This document shows, piece by piece, positions 1 to 13,400 of a stretch of DNA of 64,000 bases. The notes under the pieces were generated by a model, which saw only the letters and a program-made list of their open reading frames with translations, had not been told where the DNA came from and did no database searches. The DNA is from Dryomyza anilis (lineage: Eukaryota > Arthropoda > Insecta > Diptera > Dryomyzidae): the NCBI GenBank assembly GCA_951804985.1, contig OX638130.1:100871700-100935699 (forward strand), given 5' to 3'. A program made the position numbers and the translations under genes. Position 1 is the first letter of the stretch. Every line of letters starts with the position of its first letter.

Positions 1-778
1 CTCATGAATTATGAATATTACTAAATTAAAGACATTTTACAACGCAATTCTTTATTCTGGTTAATCTTTCAGATATTTGAAACTAAACTAACTAAAAATA
101 TATATTTATTTATTTTTTAATATTTTATTCTTCTTCAATTATTTCTTGCTTAATTAAAACATTACTCTGATGTCTAATTTGCTGACTTCTATAATTTTTT
201 TATCATTTAAGAAAAGTTTTTAGCTTTTTCATTGTTGTTGTTGTTTTCGCCTTACCATGTAAAACAAAATTATTTCCACAACGTTCAAACTAATTACTTG
301 AGGATTAGTGAAATTCACTTTAAGTGAAATTTAATTAAAATGCAAACAAAATATAACACAACGCAGTTGAATAAATAGGGAAATGTAGAATAAGTTAAAT
401 TCTACGCGGTGTAGTTAGGTAGCAAACAAGCGACAAGAAATAATTGGTATGGGAGGCTAACAAGACAAAAGAGTTGGTTGAATAATTGCAGCAGCAACAA
501 GAAATTGTTGACAACATCAAAGTATTTTTTATAATTCTTTATATTTTCTTTAATTTGTGCGCGTTGTTGCAAACGATTTCGTTTCTTTTTTAGTGTTATT
601 ATTAAAAAGAAATGTTTCGCAAATTTATTTTGTGGTATTTTTGCGCAACAACTTTGCTAATTGCTGGCAATTAAATTGAAAAGTCGCGGAATTAATGAAT
701 AGTATTACTATTTTTTTATTTAATTCTTTATTTTTTTAGTTATTTCTTTCAATTATATAGTTTAATAGTATTGAATTT
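1..778. other. rg intron, AT-rich, no gene seen
   Basis: Ordinary AT-rich intron DNA upstream of the satellite. It has a few GTT and GCA repeats and no coding signal on either strand. Confidence 0.6.
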
Positions 779-3650
779 GAATTTTTGAATATTTGATTAC
801 ATTATTATTTGATTATTTGATTGTTTGATTATTTGATTATTTGATTATTTATTATTTGATTGTTTGATTATTTGATTTTTTCATTATTGTTTTTTTTTTA
901 TTATTTGAATGTGTGATCATTTGGTTATTTGATTATTTGACTATTTGATTATTTAATTATTTGATTATTTGATTATTTGATAATTTGATTATTTGATTAT
1001 TTGATTATTTGATTATTTGATTATTTGATTTTTGATTATTTGATTTTTTGATTATTTGATTGTTTTATTACTTGATTTTTTGAATATTTGATTATTTCAT
1101 AATTTGATTATTTGAATGTTTGATTATTTGATTACTCGATTATTTGATTTTTTGATTATTTGATTGTTTCATTATTTGATTTTTTGATTATTGGTTTTTT
1201 GATTATTGTTTTCTTTTTATTATTTGAATGTATGATCATTTGGTTATTTGATTATTTGACTATTTGATTATTTGATTATTTGATTATTTGATTATTTGAT
1301 TATTTGATTATTTGATTATTTGATTATTTGATTATTTGATTATTTGATTATTTGATTATTTGATTATTTGATTATTTGATTATTTGATTATTTGATTATT
1401 TGATTATTTGATTATTTGATTATTTGATTATTTGATTATTTGATTATTTGATTATTTGATTATTTGATTATTTGATTATTTGATTATTTGATTATTTGAT
1501 TATTTGATTATTTGATTATTTGATTATTTGATTATTTGATTATTTGATTATTTGATTATTTGATTATTTGATTATTTGATTATTTGATTATTTGATTATT
1601 TGATTATTTGATTATTTGATTATTTGATTATTTGATTATTTGATTATTTGATTATTTGATTATTTGATTATTTGATTATTTGATTATTTGATTATTTGAT
1701 TATTTGATTATTTGATTATTTGATTATTTGATTATTTGATTATTTGATTATTTGATTATTTGATTATTTGATCATTTGATTATTTGGTTATTTGATTAAT
1801 TGATTATTTGATTATTTGATTATTTAATTATTTAATTATTTGATTATTTGATTTTTGATTATTTGATTATTTGATTTTTGATTATTTGATTTTTTGATTA
1901 TTTGATTGTTTTATTACTTGATTTTTTGAATATTTGATTATTTCATAATTTGATTATTTGAATGTTTGATTATTTGATTACTCGATTATTTGATTTTTTG
2001 ATTATTTGATTGTTTCATTATTTGATTTTTTGATTATTGGTTTTTTGATTATTGTTTTCTTTTTATTATTTGAATGTATGATCATTTGGTTATTTGATTA
2101 TTTGACTATTTGATTATTTGATTATTTGATTATTTGATTATTTGATTATTTGATTATTTGATTATTTGATTATTTGATTATTTGATTATTTGATTATTTG
2201 ATTATTTGATTATTTGATTATTTGATTATTTGATTATTTGATTATTTGATTATTTGATTATTTGATTATTTGATTATTTGATTATTTGATTATTTGATTA
2301 TTTGATTATTTGATTATTTGATTATTTGATTATTTGATTATTTGATTATTTGATTATTTGATTATTTGATTATTTGATTATTTGATTATTTGATTATTTG
2401 ATTATTTGATTATTTGATTATTTGATTATTTGATTATTTGATTATTTGATTATTTGATTATTTGATTATTTGATTATTTGATTATTTGATTATTTGATTA
2501 TTTGATTATTTGATTATTTGATTATTTGATTATTTGATTATTTGATCATTTGATTATTTGGTTATTTGATTAATTGATTATTTGATTATTTGATTATTTA
2601 ATTATTTAATTATTTGATTATTTAATTATTTGATTATTTCATTATTTCATTATTTGATTCTTTGACTATTTAATTATTTGATGATTTGATTATTTGATTA
2701 TTTGATTATTTGAGTATTTAATTATTTAATTATTTGATTATTTGATTATTTGATTATTTGATTATTTGATTATTTGATTATTTGATTATTTGATTATTTG
2801 ATTATTTGATTATTTGATTATTTGATTATTTGATTATTTGATTATTTGATTATTTGATTATTTGATTATTTGATTATTTGATTATTTGATTATTTGATTA
2901 TTTGATTATTTGATTATTTGATTATTTGATTATTTGATTATTTGATTATTTGATTATTTGATTATTTGATTATTTGATTATTTGATTATTTGATTATTTA
3001 ATTATTTGATTATTTGATTATTTGATTATTTAATTATTTCATTATTTGATTATTTGATTCTTTGACTATTTAATTATTTGATTATTTGATGATTTGATTA
3101 TTTGATTATTTGATTATTTGATTATTTGATTATTTGATTATTTGATTATTTGATTATTTGATTATTTGATTATTTGATTATTTGATTATTTGATTATTTG
3201 ATTATTTGATTATTTGATTATTTGATTATTTGATTATTTGATTATTTGATTATTTGATTATTTGATTATTTGGTTATTTGAATATTTGATTATTTGAATA
3301 TTTGATTATATGATTATTCCAGAATACCGTCATCATTGACATGATTATTGGATTATTTTAATATTCGAATATTTTATTATTTCATTATTTGAATAATTAT
3401 TATATAAATTTTTGATTAATTGAATACTTGGTTATTTGATAATTTCTTTATTTGATTAGAATGTCATTTGATTATTTGGTTATTTGATTATTGGTTTATT
3501 TAATTATTTGAATGTTTGATTATTTGAGTAGTTGGTTATTTGATTATTTTGTTATTGGTTTATTTAATTATTTGAATGTTTGATCATTTTATTTTTTGAA
3601 TATTTGATTATTTGAGTATTTGGTTATTTGATTATGTGCTTTTCTATTGT
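779..3650. repeat. 8-bp satellite (TTATTTGA)n with higher-order duplications
   Basis: About 2.9 kb of the unit TTATTTGA, perfect over long runs (about 1258-1780, 2104-2550, 2741-2998, 3090-3270) and broken by variant blocks. A variant block containing TGTTTCATTA and ATCATTTGG recurs with an offset of 846 bp (for example gatcatt at 1234 and 2080). A downstream variant pair at 1770 and 2544 is offset by 774 bp, which is 72 bp (nine units) less. A partial third copy starts at 915. Confidence 0.95.
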
Positions 3651-4329
3651 TTGAATATAATTTAATTTATTTACTGATTGTTATTTAAAGTATTGAGTAT
3701 TTATTTAATTTATTTTATTATTTATTTATTTATTTTATTTTATTATATTTTTTTTAATATTTCAGTATTTGTTTATCTGATTATGGGATTATTTAAATAC
3801 CTAATTATTTCAAATTTTTATTCGATTTTTTTTTTAATTATTACAATGAGTTGATTTTTTTGTTGATTTTTACTTAATTTCATTATTTTTTTTCTTTTAT
3901 AATTATTAATTTGTTGGTTAACTATTTAAATCATTCTATATTGAGTAAGGTTTTTCAATATATTAAAAAATTTATATGTACCTAATAGGTCTATTAAATA
4001 CTTTAATTTTTATAAATATTTTTTTTTTTTTTCACAAACTTGAAAATAATAGAAAACTCAGTGCTGCAACTCTAAAACTCTTTAGATATTAATTTAAAGC
4101 AAACTTCAATTTCGTATTTTACTCTATATTTACACATGAAAAAAGCAGGTGGAAACTTTATAGAATTTTATTTTAATATTTTTTTTTCCTGCATGTCTAA
4201 GGTATTAACAACATTGTTTACACTGTTTTATCGCGCAGTCGACTCTGTCTCACCACATGATTTTATTACTTATTTTCTTTCTTATTCACTCACTCACTCT
4301 TTCTCTTTTTTTTTTTTGTTCCATTTCAG
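3651..4329. other. rg intron before w1, no gene seen
   Basis: AT-rich with poly-T runs, becoming pyrimidine-rich near the acceptor of w1. The open frame 4136-4408 only shadows w1. Confidence 0.6.
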
Positions 4330-4456
4330 GCTGAGATCTGGAGTGTCTTCATTGCAATCCTGCGAAAGAGCGTTCGCAATCTTCAGGCATGCACGGATGT
4401 TGGCCTAATCGAGCACGTTCTCGTGCGTCTGCAACGTTCCGAAACAGTTGTGGCAG
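4330..4456 (+). CDS. rg: rg exon w1 (armadillo-like region)
   Basis: The first neurobeachin exon in the window, 127 nt. It is preceded by a long pyrimidine tract ending in ttccatttcag and followed by the donor GTATGT. It reads [17 protein letters not shown] and then about 25 further residues ending ETVVA, with one base left over that joins w2 to make a GAT (Asp) codon. This matches the vertebrate block around [16 protein letters not shown]. The exon encodes alpha-helical solenoid near the end of the N-terminal region. Earlier exons are not in the window. Confidence 0.93.
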
Positions 4457-7400
4457 GTATGTGAAATTCTGTTTTTCCAATTTTTTTTCTTCTATATTAC
4501 AACTATTGCTCTAGAATTTCTTTGTAAAATAGATGAAAAAATGAACAAAATACAAAATAAAAGCAAACAACTAAATCACGTGTTCAAGTGTAACGAATCG
4601 AAAAATAGAAACATGCGTCAGAGACTCGTTGACAGCTGCGCTGAGGCCATATGTGTCAGTGGAATTGATTTATTTTATTTTATATTTTTTCTGTTATCGA
4701 AATTCTATTTACACGTGTAGAGTGTTAGTGGACTAGCGGTTGCTTAAAAATGTACTACAAGCTTAAAATATATTCGAAGCTTAAAATATATTCGAAGCTT
4801 AAAATATATTCGAAGCTTAAATTCAGAAACTTCAATTTAAAGTGATACCAAAAAAATGCCCCAATCAGAAAAGCGTCTCTACTCTTATTCTCCACCTTAT
4901 TCTCTACCTTATTCGGTCCCTTATTCTGTTCCGTATTCATTACCTTATTCTCCACCTTATTTACCACCGTATTCTCTACCTTATTCTCCATCTTATTCTT
5001 CATTTTATTCGCTACCTTATTCTGTTATTCACCACCTTATTTTCTATCTTATTGTGGACCTTATTATCTATCTTACTCTTCACCATATTCTCCATTTTAT
5101 TCTTCACTTTATTCACCACCTTATTTTGCACGTTATACTCTAAACCTTTTTCTCCAATATATCCTCCTCTCCAATATATTCTCCAGCTTATTCTTCGATT
5201 TATTCTCTACCTTATTCTTTACCCTATTCTTTACCTTATTCATTACCTGATTATCTTCCTTATACTCTAAGTTATTTTTCACCTTATTATCTTACTTATT
5301 CTCTACATTTTTCTACACCTTTTTATATTTCTTATTATCTACCTTATTATTCATCTTGTTATACATCTCATTATCAAACCTTATTCTCTACCTTATTCCT
5401 AACTTATTCTCCACATTTTTCTATACCTTCACCTTGTTTCCTACATTATTGTCCACATTATTATTCAAATTATTCTCTACCTTATTATGTTATTCACTAC
5501 CTTATTTTCTACCTTGTACTCCATCTTACCTTACTCTAAACCTTATTTTCCATCTTATTCTTTTCCTTATTTTATACCTTATAATCTATCTTATTCTTTA
5601 CGTTATTCTCCACCGTATTCTTTACCTTATATTCCACCTTATACTTTACCTTATTGTCTACCTTCTCCTCCATCTTATTCTTTATTCTGTTTCATATTTA
5701 CCACGCCATTTACAATATCCTCCACTTATTCTTTACTTTATTCTTCACTGTATTCTCTACCTTATTCTCCACCTTATTCTTTACTTTATTTTCAGCATAT
5801 TCTGTTATTATCCACCGTATTCTCTTCCTATTCTTTACCTTATTCACTACTTTTTCTCTACCTAAACTCTAACATATTTTTCACCTAATTCTCTAACTTA
5901 TTCTCCACATTATTCTACACCTTCACCTTATTCTCTACCTTATTCTCTTCCTTATTCTCTACCTTCTCCTCCATCTTATTCTTTACCTTATTCTGTTTCA
6001 TATTTACCACAGCATTCACAATATCCTCCACTTATTCTCTACTTTATTCTTCACTGTATTCTCTACCTTATTCTCCACCTTATTCTTTACTTATTCTGTA
6101 CTTTATTTTCAGCTTATTCTGTTATTATCCACCGTATTCTCTTCCTATTTTTTACCTTATTCACTACTTTTTCTCTACTTAGACTCTACCATATTTTTCA
6201 CCTAATTCTCTAACTTATTCTCCACATTATTCTACACCTTCACCTCATTCACTACCTTATTGTCCGCCCTTTTCTCCAACTTAATCTACACTTTTTTCTA
6301 CACATCATTTCAAACTTGATTTCTTGGATTGTCAACTGGTTGTCGTGACTTTACAAAACGCACGGCTATTAATTGCGAACAAAAGCTACGCATGTAAATT
6401 ATAAAAAGTGAACTCGGAAGACTATTTTCTTATTACACACGTGAAGAGACAGAGGGACATAGAGTCGTTAGTAAAGAACGTCGCATGACATACACGTGAT
6501 ACGCATAAATAAGGACATACTCAAATTCGCAAAGGATAACACCCCCACCACCACCCTCCCCACACATATTTGAACGTTGACATGACCCTAGAATGTTGAA
6601 ATGCTTTTAGGATATATGTAGATTTGGAATTCGATTGTGGTAACTGGATGTGTGGTCTGATGCTACGGTGGCCTGGTGCGCGTGAAATTCGTCGTAATTA
6701 ACTGCGTCACCATGACGACATCACCAGAGTCGACAAGGACGAGTAGATGATAAGTAGAAAACGAAAATGACACAAAGACCTACCAAAGACTTGTGACATG
6801 TGGCTAAAAAGTTGATTAAAAGTTCAAGTGAGAGTTGTATGGGTGGCTGGATGGTTTGCCGCCATCGTTGATTGACTGTCTTTGGTGGTTTTTGATGCGT
6901 GGCGCACGGCAAAACGTATGCCTAACTTAAGATTACGCTAATTTGATTTAATTTGTTAAATTTGTGTGGTGGCTTTTCAGCAGCAGGTAATAACAGAGCA
7001 AATACTCAACAACTGCTGCTGCTGATGATGATGCAGAGCAGGACTTTGTAAAAATATTTCTGACGTGGGTTCAGTTCAGCAAAGTGGAAGCAAATTTGTG
7101 TAGCTTAATTGAAGTTGTAATAGTGCTGAGAAGCATTTTTTTTTTAATTTATGCTACAACAAATTATAATCAAGTGTAGAACAGAACAAATTATCTAATT
7201 AAAAAAAGAGCCTGAAGGTATGCAGCATATAATTGGGGGTTTAGTAAAAGAAGAAACGAACTTGACTCATAGGTAATGATGAGCAAAAGAGCAAGACTCT
7301 TGTTCTTGCATGAACAAAATCGATTTTCCGATGCAAGAACAAGAACATGAACTACTCTGCAAGAACAAGTCCAAGAAAAAGACGTACGCTATACGAAAAG

Positions 7401-10400
7401 TGCAAGAACAAGAACCAGATCGACATTTCTATGTAATAGAAAGACGAGATCAATCAGGAATAAGACTAACACTGCAAGAAATTATTGGGAAAAAGAACTG
7501 TCTTCCGTTGCAAGACAGAAGAGATCGATCTTCCGTTGCAAGAACAAGTTAAAGATCGACTCTCCGATTCAAGAAAAAGACTAACTCTGTTAGTAATGCT
7601 TAAAAACAAGATCGAGCATCCGATGCAAGAAGAATATCTCTCTTTCGATGCAAGAACAAGATCTGCCTGCCAATGCAAGAACAAGAAGTGCCTCGATCAT
7701 CCGATGCAAGAATATTATCTCTCTTTCGATGCAAGAACAAGATCTGCCTTTTAAAGCAATAACAAGAAGTGCCTCGATCATCCGATGCAAGAAGAATATC
7801 TCTCTTTCGATGCAAGAACAATATCTGCCTTCCAAAGCAATAACAAGAAGTGCCTCGATCATCCGATGCAAGAAGAATATCTCTCTTTCGATGCAAGAAC
7901 AAGATTTGCCTTCCAATGCAAGAACAAGAAGTACCTCCATCATCCGATGCAAGAAGAATATCTCACTTTCGATGTAAGAACAAGAAGTGCCTTCATGCAA
8001 TAAATGCGCAAGAACAAGTGTCTAGCAATTCTTTCATTTTTAAAAATTCTATATGTATTATGACCTTCAAGTACTTAAATTCAAGTACTCAAATTAATAA
8101 ATTGCATAAGTGGCTACACAATTTGAATAAAAAAAATAAGAAACGCAAGAACTTTGCAGCAACAAAAAGACTGATCCTGCATTAAAAAGATCGACGATGC
8201 AAGAATGAGATCGACTTTTCCATGTAAGACTAACCCTGCAAGAAAGACTAACTGCGTTCGATGCAAGAACATGAATCAAATCGACCCGCCGACGCAAGAA
8301 CAAGACACTACAAATACATGAAAAAGACACCATGTCTTGTTTTAGTATTTAATCAACACTACTCAAAGAATTAATTGGAAACAATTTGCGTTTAATAAAA
8401 ACAGTAATTATTATATATTATTTTTATTTAAATTGGTTTTCACGACATTAAAAATTAATCTACTTTAAACTCACCAGACGCAAATGGACCGCACCGTAAC
8501 TCTCAACTCTCAAACTAAACATAAACTCACCACATCAAAAACTCAACACATTAAAAACTCACCACATCAAAAACTCACCACTTCAAAAACTCACCAGAAT
8601 AAAAATTAACCACATCAAAAACTCACCACATCAAAAATTCATCACATAAAAAACTCACTACATCAAAAACTTGTCACTTTTAAAACTCACCACATCTTAA
8701 ATAAACGTTCTTAAAACTTACCACATTTTAAGTTATCCTATTTAAACTCACCACTCTAAAATAAAACTCAGTACACTTTTGAACTGATATTAAAAAAAAA
8801 CACACAAAAAAAAGGAAATTCACCACAACCAATTAAAGTAAATTATTAAAAACAAAAACATAAAAACATATGCTACTGAAGGATTTGCATAATTGATGGC
8901 ATTAACCAGAAAATTGCATGCAGCAATTTATATTGCATATTTATAGGCACGTACGTAATATAAGCTATGCCTATTATAAATCTCTTTAATATGCACATCA
9001 TTTACTGCTAATGTAATTCAACCCCTGTCATTTCAAACCACATTTCACCATCAATAAATTGATCATCCTACACTACACCATACATATAAAATGGAGCAAT
9101 TTTTGGTTTTTGTATTAATTCGATTGCTATGTCTTAATATGTATATGCTTGCGGCCAAATGGCAATTGCCACTAATCTTGTGCTGCTCATTAGCTGATAA
9201 AAGTTTAGCAGCCAATTTATTAACTGACTTTAATCAAAAAAAAAAAACAAAAAAAAAAAAACAAAAAGAAAAAGTCCCACAAGAGCCCAACACACACAAT
9301 GTAACCCAGTGAACATTGAAATGCTACAAAGTATTTGAGTAAAACTTTGTGCAATTAAATAAATCTATTTTTCCCCTTTAATAATGGAACCAAAACGTAG
9401 TTACTATATATTGTACCGACAATGCGTTGCACTGGGAATGTATAACGGCCAACACGTTTGGCTTTAATACAATTTTAGCGATTATAGTTGGTGGTGGAGC
9501 TATTTCGCAATGTTTAATATTGACTGCGAATAGTGTTGGTAGCTAGCTGTATTTGGAATAGTTTTCGTATACCATAGTTGACTAATAAACATACAGCTGC
9601 ACAAACATTTCAAGTGTTTGTACGTGCGAAATTGGCAGAAAGTCAATTTGGCCAACGAGAAAGCAGAAAATTAAACATGAGCGACGGACGAATCTACTAT
9701 ATATTGTATGTGAATGAGAACGATTAGTGGCTACACAGCATACGCACACAATACATGAAATAACAAAACAAAAAGCTAGAGTATAGCATAGTTTTAGGGA
9801 TGTAAAATTTGATGTGATGTGTTGCTTATTACTATAAAAGTATAGCATAGTTTTGGGAATTCTAATATGTGTTATTAAAAAGTATTTTTTAAGCCATTGT
9901 TGAAATATTTGTATACCCTACACTATGGGTATATTAAGGGGCATATTCAGTTTGGTAGACCGTTTGGAACACACAGAAGTTCTGTCTGTTGAAATCATAT
10001 TTACAGGAAATCTAGATGAGTTAGTTTAATAAAACGCCAAAGTTAGATTACCTAAACATCTACGCTGTGTGGGTTTAAAAATGGTCGTGATCGGTAGATT
10101 GTGCCAGTTACCCGATCACTTATGTTAAAAAATCTCATATAACACAAACATCTAACTGCGTATTTTACTTTATACTGGCCAAAGTGAACTGTTTTGTTAT
10201 CCCGCGAACCTATTTGTGGTTCCTAGAAAAAAATAAAATCTAAATTCGGTACACCTACCTACCTATTCGTATATTGGGTACACAAATCTGTGTTTTTGTC
10301 GGAAATATGTCGAAAGTATTCCTAAAAATGTTTTGCTCAATTGTTTTAAATATTCTTCAATCTAAACCCTATTTTTGACCGAGTCAAGGAATCTTTTTTT

Positions 10401-13400
10401 AGATTTTAAAAGTGCGGAGTTTTTACAAAAAGCTTCCATTGTCTGCTTTTACCCAACATATTCCGGAAATCTGCTTTTAGAATTCCACAAAATTTGATAA
10501 CCTGCCTTCCCCAGGCAGTTTAGAAACACTTATTCGACATATTTGAAACAGAGAAAGGCGAACTTTGTATCACAAGCGGTTCCCAAAATATTCCACGAAT
10601 TTGCCAATAAAATTCGACAACATTTTACAACCTGCTATACACTTCCATTTATCTGTTTGTTTGCCCGAAATATGCCGAAAATATTCCTGAAAAGTGCAAA
10701 AAATTTTGTCTCAGATTACGCGCTTCCCAACATTTTCGATGTACTTTTGTGGTTTTCGGAAATATGCCTCAAATATTACAGAAAATACCAGAAATTTGGT
10801 CTTAGTTACCGTAGTCAGTATTTTTGGCATACTCAAGTCACGTCGAAGACAGTTTATTAGATGATTTTATGCAGACAAAGGCAGAGTTTATATCAAAAGC
10901 TTCGTATTTTCTGTCCGTATCTAAAATATGCCGAAAATCTGCCGCAAAATTCAGTACAATATTATAACCTCCCCGAGACAAAATGTCTGGTATTTTTGAG
11001 GAATAAATCTGGCATATTTCTGGCAAACACACAGATAAAGGGAATATTTTGGGAAGTGTATAGCTGTAAAATTTTGTGGTATTTTAATCGCGGATTTAGG
11101 GCATACTTTGACCCTGCCAAAAATTTTGGCTGGGGTCCCGATACAAAATGTCTGGCATTTTACAGGAATTCTTCCGGTATTGGTCCGGTAAACATACAGA
11201 TAAATGGATGTTTATGGGAAGCTTATGATAGATTATAAAATGTTATGGAATTTTAAAAGCAGACAAAATTAGACAAAGGCGGAGTTTGTATCACATGCTG
11301 TCTGTTTTCTGCCCGTTCCCAAAATAATTTGTCTCGGGTCCCCGACACATTTTGGAACCGCCTGTGTCTGCTTAAAATATTTCGAAATCATGTATCTAAG
11401 CTGCTTTGACAGAAATTTATTATCTAGGGTTATTAACCTGCCATACGATTCTCAAAATCTTTTTTAACGCTCACATAAGTTATTATATGTTTACCGGAAA
11501 TATGTCCCAAAATATACAGAAAAAATAACAGAAATTTTGTTACGTCTCATTCCCATTTTACTTACATCATAGACATCAACGTTGCAACGATTTGTATGCA
11601 TAAATGTACCACGTTCGTATTTAAATTCATTACTTATGCCGCATACATCGTCGAACTGGTCTGGTCTGCACACAACTCGTCGCATATTCCAATCGGCCAT
11701 CGATTGCATTCGTGTGTAAGGTCCAGATCCAGGCACAGCATAACGTTCAATAATTGTGTCGTTCGTTCTTTCGCTCATTTGACGGTCAACGTTACGTGAC
11801 GTGACTGAAATGAATTCACCGTAAAACTTCATTCCGAAACCCACGACCACCCCTTCAATGTCGTCAGGTGGTAGATGGTCATACAATCGGCAACAAAAAC
11901 TCTGTCGTACAATGAAATTTATACGAAATTCGAATTTGCAATTTTCTATTTTGTTGTAGGTTTTTGTTGTTGTTGTTTTTACCTTGTTTTGTGGCCCATT
12001 CCAATCCATTACATTCTGATATTTGCCCTTGTGTATGTGCTTTTTTGTGTAACGCACCACAACAAATTATTGATGACCACATAAATATTTGCGCAACCAA
12101 AAAAACAAAAAAATAGAATAAACAGTAGTAAAACAAATACTGCCTCAGCAGGTATATGAATGAATATTTGTAGTCAGGTTGGTCCAGCAACAAATGTGGA
12201 AATTTTACAAGCTAACTTGGTAGGAATATTATTTGGAAAATATGTATTCTTTAAATTTTTAAATATATGTTCAATGAAAGGTGTATAAAATGTTTAAAAA
12301 ACGAATCAGAAATATGCTACTTTAATTTCAGGGCTATTTCTTTTTCATTTTACTAAAAAGCTAAATGCAGTTGCTTAGAAGTTGCCGAAAAGTTACCTAA
12401 AAGTTACTAAAAAGTCATTGAAAGATTACTAAAAAGTGATAAAGGTTAATGGAGCTAGATTGAGTTTTATATTTGAGAATTGAAACAATGATACAAACAT
12501 CTAAGTTTTAACAAAAGTAATTTTTCTAAAAAAATTACTCAAAAGTTACTAAAAGGTCACTGAATGGTTGTCATAAAGTTACCAAAAAGTTACTTAAAAG
12601 ATACTTAAAAATTACTGAAACTATACGCAATAGTTTTAGTAACAAATTACTAAATATGTACTGAAAACATACTGAATAGTTACTAAAAAGTTACTAAAAA
12701 GTTACATAATTGTTACTGAAATATTACTAAAACTATACGCAATAGTTATTGTAACAAATTACTAAATCTGTACTGAAAACTTCCGGCATAGTTACATTTT
12801 CAATTACCTATCGGGTTGATACGTCTTATTTGTGCATCCTGCAGTTATTCTTGCAATATCCTTTCGCTGCAGCAGCACATTCGCTTACACACGATTGCAC
12901 TCTACCCTCGAAATATTATTTCTACCAGAGTTGCCTCTATAATTTTGCTATGCAACCTCATCTATAACGTATAGTCCTTGTTCTTTTAGTTTGTGTTCCT
13001 TTAGTTTGTGTTTCTTTAGTTTTATTTTTTTTATTTTTAGTTTGTCTTCCTTTTAGTTTTTGTGCTGTGTTGCAATAAAAAAAACTTCTACTCCTAAAGT
13101 CAATACTTCTTCGAGCTCTAATGGGCAGCGAACTGTGAGCAAAACTTTAAAATGCAATTTTCAACTGTCGATCATTAGGATGAGGCACAGACGCAGAAGA
13201 CAAAGAGACGTATTAGCCAACATACTTATATATGACGTCGATATATGACGAAAACTATTATCTTGATGTTGTTGTTTTTGTTGATGATGATGTCGATGAC
13301 TATAATGATTGTGCAATAGTTTTACCTGCGCATTCAGTTGAATGCACTTATTGTTCTTGCTGTACTTTTGCAGTTGATTTTAAGATTTTTTGTAGTTTTC

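Noticed and set aside
4842..5888. Long plus-strand ORFs rich in Tyr-Ser-Leu-Pro or Ile-Leu-Tyr-Leu
   Set aside because: They are readings of the 12-bp satellite in several frames, not genes.
7603..7990. CRISPR-like regular repeats
   Set aside because: The units are contiguous minisatellite copies without unique spacers, in a eukaryotic intron.
7466..8185. Overlapping ORFs on both strands with [17 protein letters not shown] repeats
   Set aside because: Produced by the 81-bp ATGCAAGAACAAG tandem array; the same peptide repeats in several frames.
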